Source: Pycnococcus provasolii (Eukaryota > Chlorophyta > Pseudoscourfieldiophyceae > Pseudoscourfieldiales > Pycnococcaceae). Taken from it: DNA of 64,000 nt. The notes beneath the pieces are model-generated. The model was not told where the DNA came from and did not search any database. It was given only the letters and a program-made list of their open reading frames with translations. Shown here piece by piece: positions 18,463-27,518 of the stretch (its first letter is position 1; each line of letters begins with the position of its first letter). Location: NCBI GenBank assembly GCA_938743325.2, contig OW568872.1:558001-622000 (forward strand), written 5' to 3'. The translations under genes and the position numbers were made by a program.

Positions 18463-19902
18463 CTAACCGTATGAATTACTTCGTCTGGACATCGCACGCT
18501 GGGCAGCCTGTCGACGGTACCAAGCTGGAGGAATAGGGCGTCGCGAAAGTGTCGACCGACGCAAGCCTCCAGAACTAGGTCTAGAGGACGACGACGGCGG
18601 CGGCGGCGGGTCCCTCGGCGCACGGCCTTTCCTTAGCGCTGCCGTCTTCACGGTCGGATCGTCCGCCGTGCACACCGTGGCATGTCCCGCAAGGTGCAAC
18701 AGTCGCACGAATGCCGCGTCAAATGTCCAGCTGTGACCCCCGAACATAATTGGGCCACCGCTCACGTAGTGCCCTCCGCGCGATCGAAGCTGCGCTTCGT
18801 CATACGTAAACCCATAGAGGCTGAGCGGGTACTGGTCGCATAAAATCGCCATGAGGATCATCGCGTGGATGCCGCTTGAAAGAGCCTTGGGGCAGTTGAA
18901 TGGGCCGAGACCAAGTGCCAGCAAGTCGCGTCGTGCCTGCCAGTACACCTGATATACCGCGCGGCTCGCATCAGGGCTGAAGAGGCGCGGTGTCACGCGG
19001 CGGTACAACCTCTTCATCGTCGGAAAGTCGGAGACAGACTCGTAGTTCCAAAAAAGCCAAGTCTCAGACGCGGAGAGGCTGAGCTGCTGACCCATGCCCG
19101 TACGTATGCCCGTGCATCTCCGTCGTGTGCAACCAGACGCCTCCGAACCTCGGGGTCGGTTGAACACGCGGTGCGTTGTGCGCGTTCCCAGGCGCAGTGT
19201 CTGGCTTCCCACCGAGGCTGCGTTGAAGCGCGCGACGTGGCTGTGCGCGTCTATAGACGCGCCATTTCGATTGAGCATCGTAAGCGGTCCATTGGCTATC
19301 AACGCGCACGTACCCGCCAGTTTCTTTGGCATATCCATCGCAGGTCGCGCGCTCTGGGGGTAGAACTTGCCGACAGGTAGGTAGGTGTCGACGTTGCCCA
19401 CCAACCGGCCGCACCGGCTGGTTCGCGTAACACTCACGCACTTAACTTTAGACCGCCTCAAGTTTCTGAGAAGCTTCATGGATGGCAGCGACGCTGCCTG
19501 TGCTGCAGTGACTTCCGCCCTTGCGCCACTCGAAGCGCATCCCACGTCGTTCTGCAGGCAGAGAGCTAGCGCGGAAAGCTGGCGCTCAGTCTGCATGCCG
19601 TGGTTGCGCGGCTCGCGCAAGCAGTACGGACTCGGACTCCACTGTCCGGACGAATCGCCCTGCGTGCGTCGCACGCGAGGCAACGTCACCGCACGCAGGC
19701 CCTTCGTCGGATCATCCGGAACACCCTTAGTAGCAAGTTGGTTCATGTTCAGCGGCGCGGTCGAGCTGTTGAACGGGCTCCACGGAAACGGAGCACCGTT
19801 GCACACGCCGAGTTTCTGGCCATGCGCGTGGTTGATAGATCCGGCGAGGACGAGCGCGCAGTAGAGTACCGCCGACGTGTTGAGGAAGCGGCCGGCAGCC
19901 AT
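18463..19902 (-). CDS. GT29 sialyltransferase-like protein, copy 1
   Basis: A 479-aa protein from ATG 19902. The N-terminus (residues 1-28, MAAGRFLNTSAVLYCALVLAG) is a signal peptide or type II anchor, fitting a Golgi enzyme. GT29 sialylmotif L is seen in GTCALIANGPLTM..GASIDAHSHVARFN (about 190-225), motif S in LSSGIHAMILMAILCDQYPL, and LYGF, and motif VS in GGHSWTFDAAF, where the usual downstream Glu is Asp. A second GT29-like gene lies 3.7 kb to the right. Acceptor and donor are unknown; algal GT29 proteins need not use sialic acid. The 3' tail is Pro/Arg/Ser-rich and probably disordered. The opposite-strand frame (19385-20016) is a shadow. Confidence 0.85.
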   Translation of the reverse strand: MAAGRFLNTSAVLYCALVLAGSINHAHGQKLGVCNGAPFPWSPFNSSTAPLNMNQLATKGVPDDPTKGLRAVTLPRVRRTQGDSSGQWSPSPYCLREPRNHGMQTERQLSALALCLQNDVGCASSGARAEVTAAQAASLPSMKLLRNLRRSKVKCVSVTRTSRCGRLVGNVDTYLPVGKFYPQSARPAMDMPKKLAGTCALIANGPLTMLNRNGASIDAHSHVARFNAASVGSQTLRLGTRTTHRVFNRPRGSEASGCTRRRCTGIRTGMGQQLSLSASETWLFWNYESVSDFPTMKRLYRRVTPRLFSPDASRAVYQVYWQARRDLLALGLGPFNCPKALSSGIHAMILMAILCDQYPLSLYGFTYDEAQLRSRGGHYVSGGPIMFGGHSWTFDAAFVRLLHLAGHATVCTADDPTVKTAALRKGRAPRDPPPPPSSSSRPSSGGLRRSTLSRRPIPPAWYRRQAAQRAMSRRSNSYG

Positions 19903-20182
19903 GTCGGAGGCGTGTTGGCGCGAGTGGCGCGTGCGAGGTGGGATCGGGCGACAGGTGACGGACGAGAGGAGGAGAGGAGAGGGTTGGTTCGACCACCTGG
20001 TTGGACAAATTCATAAGAGAAGAGGCCTCGTTCCAAAACCGGTGGTCTGGTGACGGCTAAACTTTACCACACCCTTAGACGCAGATATTCCACTGGGGCA
20101 ACGTTGGGGCGAAAAGGGTCAGAAAAGGAAGGGTCTTTGCACCTTTACAGTAGGGCTTTAGGAAGAGGGAAGTTGACCCTTT

Positions 20183-20215
20183 ACCCTTAGGGTTAGGTAG
20201 GTTGGGTTAGGTTAG
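20183..20215 (+). repeat. Degenerate TTAGGG-type tract
   Basis: Strings CCCTTAGGGTTAGG, TAGGTTGGGTTAGG and TTAG in succession, with irregular spacing. Same kind as the other interstitial telomere-like tracts near gene starts. Confidence 0.6.
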
Positions 20216-20442
20216 CTCACGGTCGGTGAGATCTGTGTCAAGCGTGGGATGTGAATCATGTGACCATCATCATCTTGTATTTGGTAGGAGACGCACATAG
20301 TGAACGACGATCATGGCGCGTAACGGCCCGTAGACAAACAGATTTGCACATTGCTCATCTTCTGGTCGAAATCGCCAAGGGCGCAGTTCATCACCGACCA
20401 TGCGCCTGTCGGAAAGGAAATTGTATCGTTTTCTTCGGGTAA

Positions 20443-20712
20443 GGCTCAGAATCTAGCCTGTGGCGTGACAATGATGGAAAATGCACTGACTGCACCGAGC
20501 TCGCCCGGATGAATGCAAAGGCGGCGCTCAAGCGAGAGGCGAACCGCGATCGCGATCGCAAGAGCAAGCAAGCGTCCAAGGCGAACTTTGAGGCCGCCGC
20601 CGCGCGTGCCAAGGCGGCAGCCGAGGCGGCATCGCTAGGCGCCGGCGACGAGGCGGCAAAGGAAGAGGCGAAGGCGGGCCGGAGGTGTCCGGGAGATCCC
20701 TACACGAAGTAA
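20443..20712 (+). CDS. Possible terminal exon of a small Cys/Lys/Ala-rich protein
   Basis: The frame from about 20452 to the stop at 20710 reads SSLWRDNDGKCTDCTELARM then a Lys/Arg/Ala-rich helix (ALKREANRDRDRKSKQASK) and a tail GRRCPGDPYTK. The CTDC motif just before the first ATG (20509) suggests that coding begins upstream of it. A second ORF in the same frame (20251-20442) ends with CACRKGNC, which has the C-x-C-x4-C spacing of CXC domains, and is separated from this one only by a TAA at 20440 inside GGGTAAGG. Either an unplaced intron joins parts of the two or the gene is decayed. No family assignment is safe. Confidence 0.3.
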   Translation, partial: GSESSLWRDNDGKCTDCTELARMNAKAALKREANRDRDRKSKQASKANFEAAAARAKAAAEAASLGAGDEAAKEEAKAGRRCPGDPYTK

Positions 20713-20938
20713 ACGCAGGGAACGTTGTGCGCCGCCATTGAATGTCGGCTCGAGCGGGATCCCAGAAATCCCCTCCACGATGCCACCTAGAAAATGGGTT
20801 CTGCAAGGGATCCCCGTCAGTGTCTCACAGCATCTCCTCCCGGCTGAGACTTCTCGACCTAATTCCAGGGTTGGAATTCTTTGTTCGCGCCCATCCATTC
20901 ATTCTGTTGTGCTTTTGTGGTTAGTCACTTCGTCAGCC

Positions 20939-23275
20939 ATGCCGATAATGATGGAGCGACGACGTTTGCATCATGATGATGATGGAGAAGCGAATGATGA
21001 TGTTCGGAGGCACGACGCCGCCGAACACATCAACATCAACAACATCAACATCAACGACGACGACAACAACAACAACTACGAAAACATCATCACCGAAACG
21101 CTTCGCATCCTCGTGCTGATGCCTCTGCTCCAACCGCCGCCGTGGTGGTGGCGTGATCTCCTGCGATGCCGCGTTCTCCTCCTGCTCATCTCCATGCCAT
21201 GGTGGTGGCTTGTGTTTCGATCGTCGCGTGCAGGACGAACCCGTGAGACGCGATTTACGCCGACGGAGTCGTGGATGTGTCGCGACCCTTTTGGCAACAC
21301 CACAAACGACACGTGGCCTGCGAACAATCCACAGGGATTCTGCACGGGAACCTTTGATTTGAGCACGGATGCTCGTGTCGTTCAGTGCGTCTACTTGCGC
21401 GGTAATCTCGTGGCGTCATCAGATCTCGTGTACGTGCCGTGGAGACTACGTGTTCTCGCAGGAAATTTGACCGTCGAAGACAACTCTCTGTTCCAGAATC
21501 TCGTCGAATTCGACGAACTCGCGATCATCACCGGCAACCTGAAGCTCGTCAACAACACCAACCTACGCAAAATTGCAGGATTCTCCAAACTGCAGTGCAT
21601 CGGAGGACGATTCATCCTGAAAGACCTTCCTAACCTGTACGACATGTCCGATGCGTTCCAGAGCCTCTCCGTCGTTGCTGACTCCATCCAAGGACCACCG
21701 ACGGACGAAATCGCCTTTGAGATCAGCAAAACTGCAATCAAAGATTTGCTCAACTTCTACTCGCTGATGAGAGTTGGCGCGCAGCTCTCATTGCCATTCG
21801 AAATTCTGACCAACGACTACAACCCGCTCGCGTGGCGCGGGCAGCGAATGGTCATCGTCGACAACCCGTTCTTAACCACGCTCGACGGACTGCAAAACCT
21901 CTATCTGATCGCGCTCCCAGGCGACAACAATGCTAGGGGAAGCGACTTTGGTGGCCTTATCGGCGACTTTGGACCTTGTGGATTTCTCAGTACAGAGAGC
22001 TTGAAGGAAGGCTTACCCGTTGGCAAAGCACCGCTGGAACCACCTAATCTCGTCATCTTTCAACGCAACCGAACGTACGGTCTCTGCCACTATCCTACGG
22101 ATTTTATCGATCAAGGCAATGCCGGCACGTACACTAGTTACCCAACGTTCACGGATCCAAACAAGGGCGAAGGACCGTGTCGACCCGGCATTGAAGTGTG
22201 CACCGGCTCAGTTCGCGCCATCAATCAAGGCACGTGGTGGTGGCCACCCGCGTCGAACAATTACGGCTTTCTCATCGACGGCATTGGAACGTTTGGAAAT
22301 CGCAACACGAATCTGATGTATCGCACCTGCCAGGTGTACCAGAATGGCAAGCCGCTGTACGGCCTGCCGCCTGTGCCTGGTTTGGGAGGGCTGGCGCAAT
22401 CCGTGCTACCACAGATCCGAGGCAACGCGTATCGCAGCTACGTGTGTGCTCCCACCGCTATGACGATCCTCAGCAACGTCGTCGCCAATCAGCTCGGATC
22501 GTACTTCGAGTTGGCACTTGCCTCAGGTCTCGAGGATACCCTTTCCTCCGTCGCGTCGCGGGTGACAGTGATGGCACCAACCGACTATGCCATTCATCGA
22601 ACCTTTGGCGGCATAGGCGGAATGACGTTCAGCGTTGGCGGTCTTCTCACGGCGAACTTCGACTTTGCACGACGCGTTGCGCTGTATGCGGTGGGTTTTG
22701 CAAATCAGCCTCTCAGCGGAGGTGGCTACAAGGAGGCACGCGTTCGAGAGGGGGCGTTCGGCACGGAAGGATTCCCCAAGGGTGGACGTCTGCAGCCTGG
22801 TCTTGCGATTCCGACGCTCGACTGCGCGCTTCCCGACTTTGCTTGCAATCGCATCTTCGTGTTTGCGTCGAAAGCTGCGGATCCCGTCGGCCCGTTCAGC
22901 CGCATGTGCAATCTTGTGAGCCGCGTCGTCGGAGATGCCGAGCTCAGCCTTCCAGGCCGAGCTGTGGGTCGAGGCGTGCAGCTCAAGAAGTGCACAGACC
23001 CGCCGCTGCTGTACGGATATGCCCCTTGGATCACGAACACGACGAAGGGTCCGGACTTCGCGTGGGTGCAGCGCGAGGCGCATCGCGACGTGAATCATTC
23101 TCTTCCCACTGCTCCTCCCACCGCCGCCTGGAACGCGGACGTGAGTTTGCCCGAGTACGCGTGTGCGAATGGCGTCGTTTACGCGGTTGGCGAGCTGTCG
23201 GAGCAGGCGCTGGCTCCTCCGCGCGACGGGTTGCGCACGCAGTGGCTACGAGGCGGCGCGGCGGCGTTCCCATGA
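20939..23275 (+). CDS. Membrane-anchored protein with receptor L-like and fasciclin (FAS1) domains
   Basis: About 778 aa from ATG 20939 (MPIMMERRRLHHDDDG); an in-frame ATG at 20780 is the alternative. An acidic Asp/Asn/Ile-rich cytosolic-like N-terminus precedes hydrophobic segments (ILVLMPLLQPPPWWW and VLLLLISMPWWWLVF, to about residue 97) that should act as a signal anchor. Next comes a leucine-rich part like the receptor L domain (LAGNLTVEDN, DELAIITGNLKLVNN, TNLRKIAGFSKLQCIGG). The C-terminal third has FAS1 boxes: VTVMAPTDYAI (H1) and NGVVYAVGELSEQAL near the end (H2). Many Cys and N-x-S/T sites fit an extracellular domain. It is probably a surface or adhesion protein. It sits between two GT29 genes. 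Confidence 0.75.
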   Translation: MPIMMERRRLHHDDDGEANDDVRRHDAAEHININNININDDDNNNNYENIITETLRILVLMPLLQPPPWWWRDLLRCRVLLLLISMPWWWLVFRSSRAGRTRETRFTPTESWMCRDPFGNTTNDTWPANNPQGFCTGTFDLSTDARVVQCVYLRGNLVASSDLVYVPWRLRVLAGNLTVEDNSLFQNLVEFDELAIITGNLKLVNNTNLRKIAGFSKLQCIGGRFILKDLPNLYDMSDAFQSLSVVADSIQGPPTDEIAFEISKTAIKDLLNFYSLMRVGAQLSLPFEILTNDYNPLAWRGQRMVIVDNPFLTTLDGLQNLYLIALPGDNNARGSDFGGLIGDFGPCGFLSTESLKEGLPVGKAPLEPPNLVIFQRNRTYGLCHYPTDFIDQGNAGTYTSYPTFTDPNKGEGPCRPGIEVCTGSVRAINQGTWWWPPASNNYGFLIDGIGTFGNRNTNLMYRTCQVYQNGKPLYGLPPVPGLGGLAQSVLPQIRGNAYRSYVCAPTAMTILSNVVANQLGSYFELALASGLEDTLSSVASRVTVMAPTDYAIHRTFGGIGGMTFSVGGLLTANFDFARRVALYAVGFANQPLSGGGYKEARVREGAFGTEGFPKGGRLQPGLAIPTLDCALPDFACNRIFVFASKAADPVGPFSRMCNLVSRVVGDAELSLPGRAVGRGVQLKKCTDPPLLYGYAPWITNTTKGPDFAWVQREAHRDVNHSLPTAPPTAAWNADVSLPEYACANGVVYAVGELSEQALAPPRDGLRTQWLRGGAAAFP

Positions 23276-23635
23276 CATGTGATATGATGCGACGACTCAT
23301 GTGAATGGATGAGTAAAACATATCTTTGGCAAAACCATTCGGGGTAGGGTTAGGATTAGGCCTCCCGCGCCGCGTCCCTGATTGTGTGACGGCGAGCGCT
23401 TGGCGCCGACAACAATGACAAAAAGTCGCAAGTGGAGCTCTCATGCCGGATGCATACGAAAAGCGGCTTGATAGTAGCTTCAAAATTACCAGCGCCATAC
23501 ACAAATGCGCTGTTGAATGGCGCCGCTGAACGGGCTGAATGTGGAGTGTGAATGGCGTGAATGGACGACCGTTTGACAAAGTAAAGTACACTCCATTACT
23601 GAATGAGCGATCTTAGGTCTCAAGGCGGCAGGTGG
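23276..23635. other. Convergent intergenic spacer
   Basis: A 360-base spacer between two 3' ends. It contains GGGTAGGGTTAGGATTAGG at about 23342-23360, the one telomere-like string found away from a promoter. No gene seen. Confidence 0.55.
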
Positions 23636-24673
23636 TCACGGATAGTACGTGACTGGCGTGGGAAGTGAGCCTTCGGGCATCGCCTCCATCGCACGCACGA
23701 TGGATGCCTCGAGGGCCGTATTGTGGTTCGACGTGAGGCCTCGGCCATTCTTGCCGTCCCAGTAACGCGGACCCATCGTTTTGGAGATACCAAAGACGCC
23801 AATCGACGCGCACAGCCGGCTGTACAGGAGGTGAAACAGCAGCACGTATCCCGAGCTGAGGTCAGGTCGATCCGATTCCTTGCCGCTGTGACGCATGCGA
23901 GGCCGCAGTCCCATCGCGATGTCAACCGCCTTCTCCGCCGCACCACGGCTAGCCTCACTTAAGCTGGCGTAGTTGAGGTTTGGAAAGCCGTTTGTGCCGT
24001 TCGCGACGAACGACGCGTAGATCATGATAGGCTTGCCGCTTCCTCCCGTAATCTTGCGCACGGTCGCGTCGCGCCCACCGCCCATACTCGCATATTTGAA
24101 GCCGTTGTGGTCAACACCGGCAAAAACGCCCTTAGTCGCGCGCAGCTTGCGCGTGCGTATGTATATGAAGCCAGCGCGACTGCCCGCGTTCTTCGCGTAC
24201 TTTGCAAGCGGGATGAGACCAAACCGAAAACTCGTGTCGTGCTCGTCAATCAGCTCACCGCGTGGGTTCATCATTAAGTTGGAACCAAAGGCAACGAGCG
24301 CACACTTGCCGAGCGAGCGAAGGGGCACGTCAGTTACGGTAGACACCTCTTCCTCTGTCAGCGTGTGGTACCACGACGGATGATTGCGAAATGTTTTGGG
24401 TTGTCGCAGTTCACCAATTTTCGTCTCGTAATTGTGCCAGCTAGCCGTGATCACGGGCATGCCCGGCTTAACACAAGCGCGTGTGTAAAACGTGCACTTA
24501 GTGTCAACGTCGCGAAGCATAGCCTGTATTTGCGCAGCCTTAGACGAAGAGAGATCTCCCACTGAACGCCTTCTGGAGCGTCCGGAACGCGCGCGACCCT
24601 CTGATGTGATGGGAAAAGCTGCGACGTGCGCAATCACAACGAGCGTTGTCAGGAAAAGAGATCGAGCGTGCAT
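23636..24673 (-). CDS. GT29 sialyltransferase-like protein, copy 2
   Basis: A 345-aa protein from ATG 24673. Residues 1-20 (MHARSLFLTTLVVIAHVAAF) form a signal peptide or anchor. Sialylmotif L reads GKCALVAFGSNLMM..GELIDEHDTSFRFG (about 120-150), motif S reads LSSGYVLLFHLLYSRLCASI with GVFGIS, and motif VS reads HNTALEASIV with the His and Glu at the expected spacing. It is shorter than copy 1 and diverged from it, so a recent tandem duplication is unlikely. Probably a Golgi glycosyltransferase acting on surface glycans; the sugar is not known. Confidence 0.85.
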   Translation of the reverse strand: MHARSLFLTTLVVIAHVAAFPITSEGRARSGRSRRRSVGDLSSSKAAQIQAMLRDVDTKCTFYTRACVKPGMPVITASWHNYETKIGELRQPKTFRNHPSWYHTLTEEEVSTVTDVPLRSLGKCALVAFGSNLMMNPRGELIDEHDTSFRFGLIPLAKYAKNAGSRAGFIYIRTRKLRATKGVFAGVDHNGFKYASMGGGRDATVRKITGGSGKPIMIYASFVANGTNGFPNLNYASLSEASRGAAEKAVDIAMGLRPRMRHSGKESDRPDLSSGYVLLFHLLYSRLCASIGVFGISKTMGPRYWDGKNGRGLTSNHNTALEASIVRAMEAMPEGSLPTPVTYYP

Positions 24674-25248
24674 CGTGACAAGGGCTAGCCGAACTCGCCA
24701 CGAAAGCTGTGGAAGACCACCTGCGAGGATGAGGAAAGCTCAACGCTGGCGTTCCGCTTAGTCGGCACCTGCAAATCGAGCTGACGACTCGATTTGCTCC
24801 GTAGGCTGGGCGTATGATCAAGACCGCGCGTCGCCTTGTTCCGTCGCCGGCCCAGCGTTCAGCGCGCGGGAGAATTTGCAAGTTCAGACGGCCGTTGCCT
24901 TGGCAGCGGCGGCCGCGACACCAGGATCTCTCCAGTGCCAGTGCCACGGTGCGAGCGACGGCAGCGTGAGCGATGGATGGGGCGGACCTGGTTGGGAGGA
25001 GAGCTCCCAGGGGCCGGGGAGGGAGGGGAGGAACAAAACCCGTCAAAAGGCGTCTCCCACATAATAAGGGCGAAGGAAGGGAATGGGCGATTAATCCCCG
25101 AACTGTTCTCAGCCCTGTGGATGGAGTTCCACTCCACTGGGGGGAGACCTTTCCCGTAAATTTTACCGGGTAGTGCGAGAACCTGGGATCATCACCAACC
25201 AGCCTTTTCCTCTTCCACCACCTCTCCCCGGTGTGGAATCGAGCCGTC
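24674..25248. other. Divergent promoter spacer
   Basis: A 575-base head-to-head spacer, GC- and GGAG-rich around 24970-25060, with a pyrimidine-rich tract (about 25201-25230) just before the next ATG. Frames crossing it on both strands have no conserved features. Confidence 0.5.
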
Positions 25249-26535
25249 ATGTCCGAGCCGCTCATATGCACCTTCTGCGACGCGAAGTTCGAGAGTCGCA
25301 ACGCTCTCTTCCGCCACCTCAGGGACGCCACCGAAGGAACGTGCGGCGCGCACGTCGCGTCGCTTGGCGGAATACGGACTTCTGAAAATGATGGCAAGCG
25401 GCGACTATGTGTGCCGCGAGGACCACGAAGCAAAGAGAGAACGACGACGACGGCACACACATCCACCGCGACGCCGGGCGAGGACGATGCGACGCTGTGG
25501 ATTGGCGACCTTCCACGGAAAGCGGCAACGAAGCGCGTGCTCCACGACATTCTCTATCGCGCACTGCCTCGTGGCCGAAGCATAATCATGCCTGCAATCG
25601 TTGCTATACACGCCAAAGCCTACAAAAGTGACGGCGAGTGGCGTGGTTACGCTCTGGCGGTCTTTCGCGACAAGGCTGAGGCTGAGGCTGCGCTCGACGC
25701 CAACGGCTTTGAGCTTCACAGCCTGTGCGGCGAAGATGTTCCACCGTTTCGAATTCGCGTGCAGCGCCGGAACGTTCGAGAGTCGCCGAGCACGGGCTCT
25801 GCGACGCCGCCGGCGCAGCGGCCCCAAACGCTGCAGGATCAAGACCCGCCCATGAGGCGCGTGCTTGCCTGTATCACTCGGGGCGAGGCGGAGGAGCGCC
25901 TGGAGCACATCAGGCCTGGCGTCGCAGGCGGCAGCTTGAGTGACAAGTGCCTCGTAGATGAGCTGCTCGATGCGCACGAGGCGTCGCCGCCCGTGGAGAT
26001 ACGCCACGATGGCGTGCCACTTCCACGTGAAGCATGCGACGAGATAAGACGCATTTTAGAAAAGACGCGCTGGCCGGCAAGACCACAGCGCAAACGCGTA
26101 CACGCGAGACACTATATGATTCTGAAGCGCAAGGTGGCCGTTGATGACTGCTACCTGGAACTGAAAAGTGCGTGCGAGCGCATCATGAAAATCGTCAATC
26201 CGTCATTTCCATACGACACACTGGCAATTACGGAAGGTTTTGTTGGCAACGCGCATAAGGACGACGATCAGGCGCCTCAGTACGCGATTTCGCTTGGCGA
26301 CTTTGAGGATGGAGGCGAGCTTGTCATTGACGATGGCAAGGTTCGCCACGTCATCTCGACGAAGAATGCTGTGGCTTGCGTCGACGGCCGATTCACGCAC
26401 TGGGTGCGCCCTTGGGCAAGAGGCACCCGTTACTCTATCATCTTCGTCGTTCTGAAGCCTGAGAATTTCGTCGCGCGTGCTGGCGCCGTGCTTGCCCCTG
26501 TGGCCCCGCCGAATGCATGTCGGAATGAATTGTAA
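25249..26535 (+). CDS. C2HC zinc finger - RRM-like - 2OG-Fe(II) oxygenase fusion
   Basis: A 428-aa protein from ATG 25249; the frame extends upstream only from a GTG. Residues 5-30 form a zinc-finger pattern (CTFCDAKF..HLRDATEGTC). Residues of about 75-170 look like an RNA-recognition motif (ATLWIGDLP, GYALAVFRDKAEAEAAL). The C-terminal part (about 285-415) is a 2-oxoglutarate/Fe(II) oxygenase core: His336 and Asp338 (NAHKDDD), GDFEDGGELVI, His384 (GRFTHWVRP) and Arg394 (RGTRYSIIFVV), the last being the 2OG-binding position. All metal and co-substrate ligands are present, so it should be active. The RNA-binding parts suggest a nucleoprotein substrate (inference). It is not recognisably AlkB. 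The stop is followed by TGTAAATGTAA. Confidence 0.82.
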   Translation: MSEPLICTFCDAKFESRNALFRHLRDATEGTCGAHVASLGGIRTSENDGKRRLCVPRGPRSKERTTTTAHTSTATPGEDDATLWIGDLPRKAATKRVLHDILYRALPRGRSIIMPAIVAIHAKAYKSDGEWRGYALAVFRDKAEAEAALDANGFELHSLCGEDVPPFRIRVQRRNVRESPSTGSATPPAQRPQTLQDQDPPMRRVLACITRGEAEERLEHIRPGVAGGSLSDKCLVDELLDAHEASPPVEIRHDGVPLPREACDEIRRILEKTRWPARPQRKRVHARHYMILKRKVAVDDCYLELKSACERIMKIVNPSFPYDTLAITEGFVGNAHKDDDQAPQYAISLGDFEDGGELVIDDGKVRHVISTKNAVACVDGRFTHWVRPWARGTRYSIIFVVLKPENFVARAGAVLAPVAPPNACRNEL

Positions 26536-26597
26536 ATGTAACTGTTCAATCGTGTAGATTTTACTAATACAATATTTGGAATATACACACGCGCGAG

Positions 26598-27401
26598 CTA
26601 CGTTCGATCGTCAGGCGCCAACATCGGACCCTCGTTCGGATACATTTCAGGCGCGCGTATGTGTAACGCGTGACGCACTACGCGGATGTCTCTCCAAGTT
26701 AATGCCTTTGGACTGCCAGCCTCCTTGCTCTGGTTCCGGAGAAGGTAAGCTGGGTGAAAGATAGCCATTAGAGCCGGTGAACACGAATCTGGCGGCGTGA
26801 CCGCGCCTGGCTCGAAGGCGTCCTCGTCGTAGGTCGCGACGTCCTCACGTGGTTTTAACCACCGACCACGCAGATACGTGATACGTTTCTCGGTATCTGT
26901 GTCCAGTGCAAGTGTGCTCATGGCGATGCGCCCGACAAGAAGAATGATGGCAGGCTTAAGAGCTCGAATCTGGTCCAACAGCAGTGGACGCCAAAATTTG
27001 ATCTCGTCAGGTGTGGGGTCTCTGTTATCAGGTGGTCTGCGCTTCACGACGTTGGTGACGTAGGTGTCCTCTGGGTTGATTGAAGCCGCGCTCAAAATCT
27101 GGTCAAGGAGTTGCCCGCTGCGTCCCACGAAGGGTTTGCCAAGCTGGTCCTCGTTCGCTCCCGGTGCCTCACCGACAATCATAAGCTTTGCGTTCGTGGA
27201 GCCACGGTACACGACGATGCGTCGTCCTGCGTTCGGGTCATCACAGGCTGGATCGTTGTCGAGAGACGCGATGCGCGCGTGCAGCTCTTCCATCTCAGCT
27301 CCGGAGTTGCTTGCGCATGCGCGCACGCGCGGAGTCACTCCACGGCGTCGTGAGCATGTCGACGTGGTCGTGACTAGGCGCCACGTTCTTACTCGCCACA
27401 T
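26598..27401 (-). CDS. Family-4-type uracil-DNA glycosylase
   Basis: A 267-aa protein from ATG 27401. The first 35 residues are Arg/Ser/Thr-rich (RGVTPRVRACASNSG) and look like an organellar transit peptide. The core has family-4 motifs: LMIVGEAPGANEDQLGKPF (motif 1, water-activating region), VGRSGQLLDQIL, YVTNVVKRRPPDNRDPTP, LKPAIILLVGRIA and IFHPAYLLRN (motif 2). The enzyme would excise uracil from DNA, the first step in base-excision repair. Three of the four Fe-S cluster cysteines usual in this family appear replaced: the CxxC is CDDP, VVKCRPP is VVKRRPP, and the Cys before the following Pro is Trp (FWRPLL). It is divergent from COQ4, 117 bp apart. Confidence 0.88.
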   Translation of the reverse strand: MWRVRTWRLVTTTSTCSRRRGVTPRVRACASNSGAEMEELHARIASLDNDPACDDPNAGRRIVVYRGSTNAKLMIVGEAPGANEDQLGKPFVGRSGQLLDQILSAASINPEDTYVTNVVKRRPPDNRDPTPDEIKFWRPLLLDQIRALKPAIILLVGRIAMSTLALDTDTEKRITYLRGRWLKPREDVATYDEDAFEPGAVTPPDSCSPALMAIFHPAYLLRNQSKEAGSPKALTWRDIRVVRHALHIRAPEMYPNEGPMLAPDDRT

Positions 27402-27518
27402 GTATGGATGTATGGCGGAAGTGTTGTGGGATCGAGGGGAAAAAAACTTGTGACTTTTTGCTAGTTGGGGTTTTAGGGCCTGTGGTCCGACTTGTTCCGC
27501 CCCACAACATCAAACACG

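Larger units (their letters stand above)
19903..20938. other. Spacer with weak coding signals
   Basis: About 1 kb between the divergent GT29 and FAS1 genes. It contains a TTAGGG/TTAGGTTGGG tract at 20183-20215 and two same-frame ORFs (20251-20442 and 20509-20712, listed separately). The part after 20712 shows GGGATCCC-like palindromic strings (20748-20755 and 20808-20816). Confidence 0.5.
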
